Part shown: positions 50,041 to 58,464 of the stretch, piece by piece
Numbering within the stretch: the stretch's first letter is position 1
Layout: each line of letters opens with the position of its first letter
Assembly: GCA_963784135.1 (NCBI GenBank)
Contig: CAWAQG010000012.1
Span: 186,001-250,000, forward strand
Direction of reading: 5' to 3'
DNA: 64,000 bases
Source of the DNA: JADFXI01 sp963784135
GTDB taxonomy: Bacteria; Nitrospirota; Thermodesulfovibrionia; Thermodesulfovibrionales; Dissulfurispiraceae
Made by a program: the position numbers and the translations under genes
The notes under the pieces: model-generated
The model's input: only the letters and a program-made list of their open reading frames with translations
What the model was told of the DNA's origin: nothing
Database searches by the model: none

Positions 50041-50200
50041 CTTGATAATTACCTGTAGCTTGCTGAAGGGTTACCGGATTTCTGTCATTCCGGCTTGACC
50101 GGAATCGTTTTTTCGGACGGATTCCCGACAAGCGGGAATGACAACGAGTAAAGATTCAGCTTTTAGATACCCCGTAGCTTGCTGCGGGGAGGTCCATTAA
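50041..50200. repeat. GTAGCTTGCTG units around GTCATTCCGGC/GTCATTCCCGC dyads
   Basis: TGTAGCTTGCTGAAGGG (50053-50069) and CCCGTAGCTTGCTGCGGGG (50171-50189) flank GTCATTCCGGCTTGACCGGAATC and GGATTCCCGACAAGCGGGAATGAC. It interrupts the ssb-rpsR operon. Confidence 0.75.
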
Positions 50201-50215
50201 ATGAAAGGAGAAAAT

Positions 50216-50440
50216 ATGCAACAGAAGAGATTTCAGAAAAGGAAATTCTGCAGGTATTGCGCCGACAAGATAGCGTTTATTGATTATAAAGATTTAAAAG
50301 GCTTAAGGAGCTATATGACTGAGCGCGGTAAGATACTTACAAGGAAAATGACCGGCACCTGTGCGGCCCATCAGCGGGAATTGACCACTGCAGTCAAGAG
50401 AGCACGGTATATTGCGCTTTTGCCTTTTATGGAAAAATAG
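50216..50440 (+). CDS. rpsR: ribosomal protein bS18
   Basis: 74 residues from ATG 50216 after AAAGGAG (the in-frame ATG 50201 overlaps that site). FCRYCADKIAFIDYKD, GKILTRKMTGTCAAHQRELT and VKRARYIALLPF are diagnostic; CxxC plus TGTC suggests the zinc-binding form. Confidence 0.97.
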   Translation: MQQKRFQKRKFCRYCADKIAFIDYKDLKGLRSYMTERGKILTRKMTGTCAAHQRELTTAVKRARYIALLPFMEK

Positions 50441-50442
50441 GG

Positions 50443-50724
50443 ATGCGCATACCGAAGAGCTGGGTGCCTTTTATGGCTAAACAGATTGTCAACAATCTTG
50501 TCAGCAAGGGCCTTGTTGAGCCGGCGGTCGCCGTTGAGCGGCTCATTGAAGAAGCGGAGACTTTGCTCCTCGAGGAGCTTATGGCTGAAGACAGGCTTAA
50601 TGAAGAAGTGCGGCAGTTGTTGAAGAAATACGAATCTGAAATAGAAAAAGGAAGGCTTGATTTCAGGAAACTCTTCGATATGACAAAACAGAAGCTTGTC
50701 AGGGAAAGGAACATAGTACTATGA
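50443..50724 (+). CDS. DUF507 family protein
   Basis: 93 residues: RIPKSWVPFMAKQIVNNL then a Glu/Leu-rich helix, as in DUF507, a small cytoplasmic family of unknown function common in delta-proteobacteria and Nitrospirota, usually as tandem pairs. It starts 2 bp after rpsR and overlaps the second copy by ATGA. Confidence 0.88.
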   Translation: MRIPKSWVPFMAKQIVNNLVSKGLVEPAVAVERLIEEAETLLLEELMAEDRLNEEVRQLLKKYESEIEKGRLDFRKLFDMTKQKLVRERNIVL

Positions 50725-50999
50725 TGCTCTCTGACGATAAGATAACCCATACAACCCATATGCTGCTGAAAGGGCTGATGGAAAAGGGCTTGATTGTCCT
50801 GAAGGAGGATGACAGCCTGGTCAGGAGGGAAATAAAACGTACTATCACCAACGAGTTAAAAGTCGGCGAGGACATTGATGCCGAAGTGAGGAAAAAGCTC
50901 CAGTCTTATACTAAAAAGCTTATCGAGGGGAGCCCTGAGTGGGAAATCATGTATAGAAAATTTTTTGAAGAGGAAGATGCCAAAAAAGGCCGGAAGTAG
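50721..50999 (+). CDS. DUF507 family protein, second copy
   Basis: 92 residues from ATG 50721 or 50724. LSDDKITHTTHMLLKGLMEK and the EVRKKLQSYTKKLIEGSPEW end mark DUF507. Similar in length and layout to the preceding copy but diverged. Coupled to it by overlap and followed 2 bp later by the HNH gene. Confidence 0.88.
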   Translation: MMLSDDKITHTTHMLLKGLMEKGLIVLKEDDSLVRREIKRTITNELKVGEDIDAEVRKKLQSYTKKLIEGSPEWEIMYRKFFEEEDAKKGRK

Positions 51000-51001
51000 T
51001 T

Positions 51002-51286
51002 ATGATTTTCGCATCGGACATCACCGAAGAGGAGATTAAAAGAGAGCGGAACATTGCCCGCGACCTCCGCCAAAGCACTTGGTGGAAAAGGAAGTGCGCC
51101 GCCGGCACCTGCTACTACTGCAATGCAAAATTTTCCGCAAGCCTGCTCACCATGGACCATGTTGTGCCGCTTACCCGCGGCGGCAAGTCCGTAAAGAGCA
51201 ACATTGTCACTGCCTGCAAAACCTGCAATAATAAAAAGAAATATCTGCTCCCTATGGAATGGGACGAGTATCTAAGAAGACCGTGA
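51002..51286 (+). CDS. HNH endonuclease-domain protein
   Basis: 94 residues. CYYCNAKF and ACKTCNNKK form two CxxC zinc knuckles around LTMDHVVPLTRGGKSVKSN, the HNH core (His in MDHV, Asn in SNIV). Such small HNH proteins often follow DUF507 genes and are not part of restriction systems here. The stop TGA and the last codons come from the heptamer array. Confidence 0.9.
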   Translation: MIFASDITEEEIKRERNIARDLRQSTWWKRKCAAGTCYYCNAKFSASLLTMDHVVPLTRGGKSVKSNIVTACKTCNNKKKYLLPMEWDEYLRRP

Positions 51287-51365
51287 ATCGTGAGTCGTGA
51301 ATCGTGAACACAACGTCCGTGTTTTATTTTTTTACTATTCACGTCTCACGATTCACGATTCACGG
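51287..51365. repeat. heptamer array between convergent HNH and TPR genes
   Basis: CGTGAATCGTGAGTCGTGAA on one side and ATTCACGTCTCACGATTCACG on the other. Both convergent genes take their stop codons from it. Confidence 0.9.
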
Positions 51366-53625
51366 TCTTTAACAGTTGCTGCGCCCGCTGGTCATCCGGT
51401 TTTATCTTTAATCCTGCCGTTAATTCTGCGCGTGCTTTTTCTATTTGCCCCATCCGATAGTAGGCAAGTCCAAGATTGAAATGCGCAACTGCACGATCAG
51501 GTTTCAGGCTGATGGCGGCGAGATATTCATCTGCGGCTTCTTTAAACATATTGCGGGCCAAATAAATATCGCCAAGCGCATTATGCGCCTCCGCAAATCC
51601 TGGCGCCAGCCTGATAGCAAAGAGATACTCTTCCTTAGCCATGTCAAGCATGTTCAGGGTTTTGTAGATGTTGCCCAGATTATAATATGTGTCTGCGTGG
51701 TCCGGCCTCAACTTTGCTGTAATAAGATATTGGTCCACAGCCCTGTCAAGCATATTTAGAGATTGATAAACAACGCCCAGATTATAATGAGCGTAAGCAG
51801 AATTAGGCGCCTGTTGAATAGCAGTAAGATATTGTTCAATGGCCTTATTAGGCATGTTGCGATCAAAGTAGGCTATTCCAAGGATTATATGCACTTCCGA
51901 TATGGCCGGTGATTTCTCCGCACAATCTCCCCACAGCCTTACGCGGTCCCCCCATAGGTCGTTCCTGAGATACGTTGCAACTGATAGAGCGCCGATAATA
52001 AGTACAAGCAACACAATTAAAGGCCGTGAAACTAAAGGCTGTGAGACGTGAAACGTGAAACGTTTAAAGGCCGTGAAACGTGAATCGTGAGACGTGAAAC
52101 GTGAAAAAAACCAAAAGGCCCCGGTAACGACACAAATAATCATTCCTATTGAAGGCAGATACATGCGATATTCATTTATAAGCATAGGCAGCGGGATAAT
52201 GCTTGATTCGACGGAAAGGGTGATAAAGAACCACAGTATACCAAAACCCATCAACCTGAAAAACCGTGAATCGCTAAAAGGCCGTGAAACGTGAGACGTG
52301 CTTCCAAAGCACCTACTGTTGGTGAAACGTGAAACGATTCCGGCTTGTCCGGAATCGTTCTCTTTAGTGTTGTCCTTTGTCTTTATCACCAGATATACTC
52401 CCAGTCCAAATAACAAAAACAGAAATACAGACGACAGCAATACCGGCAGAGCGAAAAAAGATTTGTAAACAGGATAGTCATAATAAACATTCTGTTTTAG
52501 AGGGAAGAATAGAAGTCTTAAGTAGGTAACAATAACTCTTAGTTGGGTGAGAAAAAAATCACCTCGGGAAAATATCCTGTATGTTTCAGTATTAATCCGG
52601 GGTGCTCCGGTCAGGCTTATGATCGTCAGGGGTATGATAGCGAGTGTGAGGAGTATGGGGACAAGGAACGTGAATCGTGAAACGAGGGAGGCTTGGCGAT
52701 GGGCAATAGGCGATGGGTGATAGGTGTTATTGAAAAAGCAGAACTCGTATAACACAAGCACAAAAGGCAATGTAAAGGCATTTTCCTTTGTCTTCATAGC
52801 GAGCACTGCCGAAACCAATGAGATAAGAAAGAACGTGAGACGTGAACCGTGAGACGTGCTTCCAAAGCACCTACTGTTGGTAAAACGTGAAACGATTCCG
52901 GCCCCCTGTGTTGTCATTCCGGCTTGTCCGGAATCGGTTTCTGAACTCGCAATCAACCTTGCCTTTATATAAAAAACAAGTGACAGCAGATAGAAGAATG
53001 CCACAAGAGACGCAAAGCGCTGGAACACATAGGTCACTGCCTCTGTCTGCAGGGGATGCACTGCAAATATAGCGGCGGAGAAAAAAGCGATTAAAGACCG
53101 TGAATCGTGAATCGTGAGACGTGCTTCCAAAGCACCTACTGTTGGTGAATCGTGAGACGTGAAGAACGGAGTTCTGAAGGTCAATAGAACAAGGAAATAA
53201 ACAAGGATGGAGTTTGCAATGTGGATGGCGATGTTGACGATATGGTAGCCGGTCACGGACAATCCGTGTATCCTGTAATTGAGGGCAAAGGTGAGATAGC
53301 CGATATAGCGGTTTATGAGGGCAGTGTAAAGTGGAAGCTCTTTTGCATCTGATGGGCTCGTGAAATAATGAAGGTCTTTTACTATGGGATTATTGACAAT
53401 AAACTCACTTTCATCCCATTGAAACGGAGCATTGAGGGTATTGGAGTAGATGACGAGGATGAGAAAGACTATACAAAGAATGTGAATAAAAGAATGTGAT
53501 AAAGAATGTGAAACGTGATTAAAGAATGTGATTGAAGAACGTGAAACGTGAGACGTTAAACGTGAAGAGTCAACATCGTTCACTGCTTTTTTTCCAGTTT
53601 CACTTTTTTCTTTTTCACTTTTCAC
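51346..53625 (-). CDS. TMTC-like GT-C/TPR membrane protein
   Basis: 759 residues; the GTG in the core (AVNDVDSSR) is an alternative start. Helix 1 is followed by FQWDESEFIVNNP, about ten helices, then five TPR units. Loop contents: after FRTPFF a heptamer plus hairpin block (TSHDSPTVGALEARLTIHDS); after ARL a DSGQAGMTTQGAG dyad plus NSRCFGSTSH; in the loop where most copies have LLPLDKGRMGG, GGCAATA-type units read as HPSPIAHRQASLV; later DSGQAGIVSRFTNSRCFG. The tail NRES is repeat-encoded. First transcribed from 53625 toward the HNH gene. Confidence 0.82.
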   Translation of the reverse strand: MKSEKEKSETGKKAVNDVDSSRLTSHVSRSSITFFNHVSHSLSHSFIHILCIVFLILVIYSNTLNAPFQWDESEFIVNNPIVKDLHYFTSPSDAKELPLYTALINRYIGYLTFALNYRIHGLSVTGYHIVNIAIHIANSILVYFLVLLTFRTPFFTSHDSPTVGALEARLTIHDSRSLIAFFSAAIFAVHPLQTEAVTYVFQRFASLVAFFYLLSLVFYIKARLIASSETDSGQAGMTTQGAGIVSRFTNSRCFGSTSHGSRLTFFLISLVSAVLAMKTKENAFTLPFVLVLYEFCFFNNTYHPSPIAHRQASLVSRFTFLVPILLTLAIIPLTIISLTGAPRINTETYRIFSRGDFFLTQLRVIVTYLRLLFFPLKQNVYYDYPVYKSFFALPVLLSSVFLFLLFGLGVYLVIKTKDNTKENDSGQAGIVSRFTNSRCFGSTSHVSRPFSDSRFFRLMGFGILWFFITLSVESSIIPLPMLINEYRMYLPSIGMIICVVTGAFWFFSRFTSHDSRFTAFKRFTFHVSQPLVSRPLIVLLVLIIGALSVATYLRNDLWGDRVRLWGDCAEKSPAISEVHIILGIAYFDRNMPNKAIEQYLTAIQQAPNSAYAHYNLGVVYQSLNMLDRAVDQYLITAKLRPDHADTYYNLGNIYKTLNMLDMAKEEYLFAIRLAPGFAEAHNALGDIYLARNMFKEAADEYLAAISLKPDRAVAHFNLGLAYYRMGQIEKARAELTAGLKIKPDDQRAQQLLKTVNRES

Positions 53626-53708
53626 TTTTCGTTCTTTTTTGTGTCTGTTTCCTTGGTCTTTATTCTTTTACGTTTCACTTTTTACGTTTTGCATTCTTTA
53701 ATCACGTT

Positions 53709-55961
53709 TCACATTTTACATTCTTTAGTCACGGTCTTTAATAAGTCCTGTGCCTTTTGGTCGCCCGGCTTTATCTTCAGCCCTGCCGTTAATTCCTGGC
53801 GGGCCTTATCCATTTGCCCCATCTGAAAATATACAAAGCCAAGATTAAAATGCATCTCCGCCACATTCGGGCTTAGGTTTATAGCAAAAAGATAGTGCTC
53901 TATAGCCTTGTCATAAATGTTGCGGGCTTGATAGATAACGCCAAGATTATTGTGTGCCTCTATATAATCAGGCTTTTGCTTGATTGCGGTCAGATAGTGC
54001 TCCATAGCCTTGTCATATATGTTGCGAGACTGATAGATGACGCCAAGGTTGTAATGTGCCTCCGCATAATCAGGCTTCAGCTTGACCGCTATCAAATATT
54101 GTTCTATTGCCTTGTCAGGCATGTTAATATCTCTATAGATATTGCCAAGATTATAATGTGGCTCTGCGGCTGCCGGCTTCAGTTTAACAGCAAGCATATA
54201 CTGCTCTATCGCCTTGTCAGGCATGTTGAGTGATTTATAGACAAGCCCAATATTATTATGTGGCTCTGCATAATCGGGCTCCAACTTGATGGCAATTAGA
54301 TACTGTTCCATGGCCTTGTCAGGCATGTTGCGAGACTGATAGATATTGCCAAGATTATTGATTACTCTTGCCTGAGCGGGGGATTTTTTAACGGTATCTT
54401 CCCATAGCTTTATGCTGTCTTCCCAAACTTCATTCCGCAGGTATGTTGCAACTGACAGAACTCCCATAATAAGGACGAGCGTAACTACCGTGAATCGTTT
54501 AAAGGCCGTGAATCGTGAATCGTGAATCGGGAAACGGGAAAAGACCAAAAAGACCCCTGTGACGATGCAAATAATCATTCCTATTGAAGGCAGATACACG
54601 CGATATTCATTAATAAGCATAGACAGAGGTATAATGCTTGACTCGACCGAAAGTGTGATAAAGAACCACAATATGCCGAAACCGATCAACCTGAAAAGCC
54701 GTGAATCGTCTTCTTTGCCTTTAGCTTTTGTCCCATTGCCTATCGCCCATTGCCTATTGCCTATTATCATCCATACTCCCAATCCAAATAACAAAAACAG
54801 AAATACAGACGACAGCAATACCGGCAGGTCGAAGAGAGATTTAAACACCGGATAGTTATAACTAATGTTCTGGTTTACAGGAAGGAACAGCAGCCGAAGG
54901 TATGTGATAATGACCCTGATTTGGGTGAAAAAATAATGCCACCGTGCGAACGACCAGGCCCCATATGCGCCTGGATCAAGTTCGTGCGCGCCGGTCAGAC
55001 TCATAAGAGTCAGAGGAATAATGAGAAGTGTAAGAAGTATTGGTGCAAGATAAAGCAGACGGCGAGTAACCCCACCCATCCTCCCCTTATCTAAGGGGAG
55101 GAGAGAGGAGGAGTTAAAGAAACAGAACTCGTATAACGCAATCACAAAAGGCAATGTAAAGGCATTTTCCTTAGTCTTCATAGCGAGCACTGCTGAAAGA
55201 AAGGAAATTAAAAAGAATGTGAAACGTGAACCGTGAAACGTGCTTCCAAAGCACCTACTGTTGGTGAACTGTGAAACGATTCCGGCTTGTCCGGAATCGG
55301 TTTCTGAACTCGCAATCAACCTTGCCTTTATATAAAAAACAAGTGACAGCAGATAGAAGAATGCCACGAGAGAGGCAAAGCGCTGGAACACATAGGTCAC
55401 TGCCTCTGTCTGCAGGGGATGCACTGCAAATATAGCGGCGGAGAAAAAAGCGATTAAAGACCGTGAATCGTGAATCGTGAGACGTGCTTCCAAAGCACCT
55501 ACTGTTGGTGAATCGTGAGACGTGAAGAACGGAGTTCTAAAGGTCAATAAAACAAATAAATACACCAGCACGCTGTTTGCAATATGGATGGCAATGTTGA
55601 CGATATGGTAGCCGGTCACGGACAATCCGTGTATCCTGTAATTGAGGGCAAAGGTGAGATAGCCGATATAGCGGTTTATGAGGGCAGTGTAAAGTGGAAG
55701 CTCTTTTGCATCTGATGGGCTCGTGAAATAATGAAGGTCTTTTACTATGGGATTATTGACAATAAACTCGCTTTCATCCCATTGAAACGGGGCATTGAGG
55801 GTGTTGGAGTAGATGACGAGGATGAGAAAGACTATACAAAGAATGTGAATAAAAGAATGTGATAAAGAATGTGAAACGTGAGACGTGAGACGTGAAGAGT
55901 CAACGGCTCTCACTGCTTTTTCCCCTGGTTCACTTTTTACTTTTTTCTTTTTCATTTTCAC
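53709..55961 (-). CDS. TMTC-like GT-C/TPR membrane protein
   Basis: 750 residues with the family layout and six TPR units. The first loop carries the same TSHDSPTVGALEARL block as the copy at 51346, while the loop before FRLIGFGILW carries GGCAATA units read as IIGNRQWAIGNG. The last two TPR units (NIYDKAIEHYLFAINLSPNV, AEMHFNLGFVYFQMGQMDKA) are nearly identical to those of the 60839 copy, not to its neighbours, pointing to gene conversion. The tail KECKM differs from the NRES tails and comes from degraded AATGTGA units. Confidence 0.82.
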   Translation of the reverse strand: MKMKKKKVKSEPGEKAVRAVDSSRLTSHVSHSLSHSFIHILCIVFLILVIYSNTLNAPFQWDESEFIVNNPIVKDLHYFTSPSDAKELPLYTALINRYIGYLTFALNYRIHGLSVTGYHIVNIAIHIANSVLVYLFVLLTFRTPFFTSHDSPTVGALEARLTIHDSRSLIAFFSAAIFAVHPLQTEAVTYVFQRFASLVAFFYLLSLVFYIKARLIASSETDSGQAGIVSQFTNSRCFGSTFHGSRFTFFLISFLSAVLAMKTKENAFTLPFVIALYEFCFFNSSSLLPLDKGRMGGVTRRLLYLAPILLTLLIIPLTLMSLTGAHELDPGAYGAWSFARWHYFFTQIRVIITYLRLLFLPVNQNISYNYPVFKSLFDLPVLLSSVFLFLLFGLGVWMIIGNRQWAIGNGTKAKGKEDDSRLFRLIGFGILWFFITLSVESSIIPLSMLINEYRVYLPSIGMIICIVTGVFLVFSRFPIHDSRFTAFKRFTVVTLVLIMGVLSVATYLRNEVWEDSIKLWEDTVKKSPAQARVINNLGNIYQSRNMPDKAMEQYLIAIKLEPDYAEPHNNIGLVYKSLNMPDKAIEQYMLAVKLKPAAAEPHYNLGNIYRDINMPDKAIEQYLIAVKLKPDYAEAHYNLGVIYQSRNIYDKAMEHYLTAIKQKPDYIEAHNNLGVIYQARNIYDKAIEHYLFAINLSPNVAEMHFNLGFVYFQMGQMDKARQELTAGLKIKPGDQKAQDLLKTVTKECKM

Positions 55962-56011
55962 CTTTCACGTCTTCCGTTTCACATTTTACATTCTTCATTC
56001 ACATTCTTTAA

Positions 56012-58447
56012 TCACCTTTTACATTCTTTAGTCACGGTTTTTAATAGTTGCTGTGCCTCTTGGTTGTCCGGTCTTATCTTTAGTCCTGCGGTCAACTCCT
56101 GGCGGGCCTTATCCATTTGCCCCAACTTATAGTAGGCAAGCCCCAGATTAAAATGGGCCCCCGCAACATTTGGCTTTAGGGCCACAACTGTTTGCAATTC
56201 GCCGACAGCCTTATCAGGCATATTAAGAACCTGATAGATAGAGCCAAGATTATTATGTACCACCGCTGAATCAGGTTTTAACTTAACGGCAACCAAGTAT
56301 TGTTCCACGGCCTTGTCAGGCATATTAAGAGTTTGGTAAGTGAACCCAAGATTATTGCGTGCCTCCACTGACTCAGGCTTTAGTTTAGTAACAATCAGAT
56401 AGTGTTCTATTGCCCTATCAAACATCTTGAGAGACTGATAGATAACGCCAAGGTTGTAATGTGCATCCGCATAATCCGGCTTCAGCCTGACCGCTATCAG
56501 ATATTGTTCTATTGCCTTATCAGGCATGTTATTATCCTTATATATATTGCCGAGATTATTATATGCTTCAGCATAATCAGGATTCAGTCTGACGGCAATC
56601 AGATATTGCTCAATAGCTTTGTCAGGCATGTTATTTTCTTGATAATGGGTGCCAAGATTATAATGGACCAGTGCGTTAGCGGAAGATTTCCTTACGGTAT
56701 CTTCCCATAAACTGATCTTGTCTCCCCACAATTCATTGCGCTGATATGTGGCAACTGCCAGAACTCCCGCAATAAGGACGAGCAGCACAATTAAAAGCCG
56801 TGAAACTAAAGGCCGTGAAACGTGAGACGTGCTTCCAAAGCACCTACTTTTGGTGAGACGTGCTTCCAAAGCACCTACTTTTGGTGAAAAGACCAAAAAG
56901 GCCCCTGTGACGATGCAAATAATCATTCCTACTGAGGGAAGGTATATTCGATATTCATTGATAAGCATAGGTATTGGTATGATGCTTGACTCGACCGAAA
57001 GTGTGATAAAGAACCACAGTATACCAAAACCCATCAGACGAAAGGGCCGCGAATCGCTGAAAGGCCGTGAAACGTGAGACGTGAATCGTAACTCCCCCTC
57101 ACCCCCTCTTATCTTAAGAGGGGGAAATAAATAAATTTTCCTCCCCTTATCTAAGGGGAGGTTAGGAGGGGTTACTTTTTTTTGCCCACTGCCTATTTTT
57201 ATCAGATACACCCCTAACCCAAAGAGCGCAGCAAGGGCCACGAAGGAGAGCAATACCGGCGGGTTGAAGAAAGATTTAAACACGGGATAGTCATAACTAA
57301 TGTTTTGGTTTACAGGCAAGAACAGCAGCCGCAGGTATGTGACAATGACCCTGAACTGGGTATAAAAATAATCCCACCGTGAGAACTGCCTTGCCCCATA
57401 TGTGCCTGGATCGAGCTGATGTGCTCCAGTAAGACTCATAAGAGTCAGAGGAATAATGAGAAGTGTAAGAAGTATTGGTGCAAGATAAAGCAGACGGCGA
57501 GTAACCCCACCCATCCTCCCCTTATCTAAGGGGAGGAGAGAGGAGGAGTTAAAGAAACAGAACTCGTATAACGCAATCACAAAAGGCAATGTAAAGGCAT
57601 TTTCCTTAGTCTTCATAGCGAGCACTGCTGAAAGAAAGGAAATTAAAAAGAATGTGAAACGTGAACCGTGAAACGTGAACTGTGAACCGATTCCGGCTTG
57701 TCCGGAATCGGTTTCTGAACTCGCAATCAACCTTGCCTTTATATAAAAAACAAGTGAAAGCAGGTAAAAGAATGTCACGAGAGATGCAAAGCGCTGGAAC
57801 ACATAGGTCACTGCCTCTGTCTGCAGGGGATGGACTGCAAATATAGCGGCGGAGAAAAAAGCGACAAACTTGGGGACAAGGGGCAAGGGGCAAGGGGCAA
57901 GGGACTGGGACCCGCGTTCCAGACTCTGACTGCCAGCTTTTAATTCCTGACCCCTGACCCTTGACCCTTGACCCTTGAAAAAAGGAGTTCTGAAGGTCAA
58001 TAAAACAAATAAATACACCAGCACGCTGTTTGCAATATGGATGGAGATATTGACGATGTGGTAGCCGGTCACGGACAATCCGTTTATCCTGTAGTTGAGG
58101 GCAAAGGTGAGATAGCCGATATAGCGGTTTACGAGGGCAATGTAAAGTGGAAGCTCTTTTGCATCTGATGGGCTTGTAAAATAATGGAGGTTTTTAATAA
58201 TTGGATTATTGACAATAAAGTCACTCTCATCCCATTGAAAGGGGGCATTGAGGGTATTGGAATAGATGATGATGATGAGAAAGGCGAGACAAAGAATGTG
58301 AATAAAAGAATGTGAGAAAGACCGTGAAACGTGATTAAAGAATGTGATTGAAGAACGTGAAACGTGAGACGTGAGACGTGAAGAGTCAACGGCTCTCACT
58401 GCTTTTTCCCCTGGTTCACTTTTTACTTTTTTCTTTTTCATTTTCAC
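56012..58447 (-). CDS. TMTC-like GT-C/TPR membrane protein
   Basis: 811 residues, six TPR units. Here the first loop holds a different repeat family, GACCCTT/AAGGGGC units read as FKGQGSRVRGQELKAG and SLERGSQSLAPCPLPL. Further loops hold DSGQAGIGSQFTFHGSR, LLPLDKGRMGGVTRR, the CCTCCCC double dyad (NLPLDKG, PPLKIRGGEGEL), and the hairpin insert in two different frames next to each other (SPKVGALEARLTKSRCFGST). Tail KECKR. The membrane core and FQWDESDFIVNNP match the other copies. Confidence 0.82.
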   Translation of the reverse strand: MKMKKKKVKSEPGEKAVRAVDSSRLTSHVSRSSITFFNHVSRSFSHSFIHILCLAFLIIIIYSNTLNAPFQWDESDFIVNNPIIKNLHYFTSPSDAKELPLYIALVNRYIGYLTFALNYRINGLSVTGYHIVNISIHIANSVLVYLFVLLTFRTPFFKGQGSRVRGQELKAGSQSLERGSQSLAPCPLPLVPKFVAFFSAAIFAVHPLQTEAVTYVFQRFASLVTFFYLLSLVFYIKARLIASSETDSGQAGIGSQFTFHGSRFTFFLISFLSAVLAMKTKENAFTLPFVIALYEFCFFNSSSLLPLDKGRMGGVTRRLLYLAPILLTLLIIPLTLMSLTGAHQLDPGTYGARQFSRWDYFYTQFRVIVTYLRLLFLPVNQNISYDYPVFKSFFNPPVLLSFVALAALFGLGVYLIKIGSGQKKVTPPNLPLDKGRKIYLFPPLKIRGGEGELRFTSHVSRPFSDSRPFRLMGFGILWFFITLSVESSIIPIPMLINEYRIYLPSVGMIICIVTGAFLVFSPKVGALEARLTKSRCFGSTSHVSRPLVSRLLIVLLVLIAGVLAVATYQRNELWGDKISLWEDTVRKSSANALVHYNLGTHYQENNMPDKAIEQYLIAVRLNPDYAEAYNNLGNIYKDNNMPDKAIEQYLIAVRLKPDYADAHYNLGVIYQSLKMFDRAIEHYLIVTKLKPESVEARNNLGFTYQTLNMPDKAVEQYLVAVKLKPDSAVVHNNLGSIYQVLNMPDKAVGELQTVVALKPNVAGAHFNLGLAYYKLGQMDKARQELTAGLKIRPDNQEAQQLLKTVTKECKR
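57870..57976. repeat. AAGGGGC / GACCCTT inverted array inside a TPR gene
   Basis: GGGGCAAGGGGCAAGGGGCA units, a spacer, then CCCCTGACCCTTGACCCTTG units. Same element at 60178-60266 (shorter left arm) and 62668-62778, always in the first loop of a TPR paralogue and in frame. Confidence 0.88.
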
Positions 58448-58464
58448 CTTTCACGTCTTCCGTT

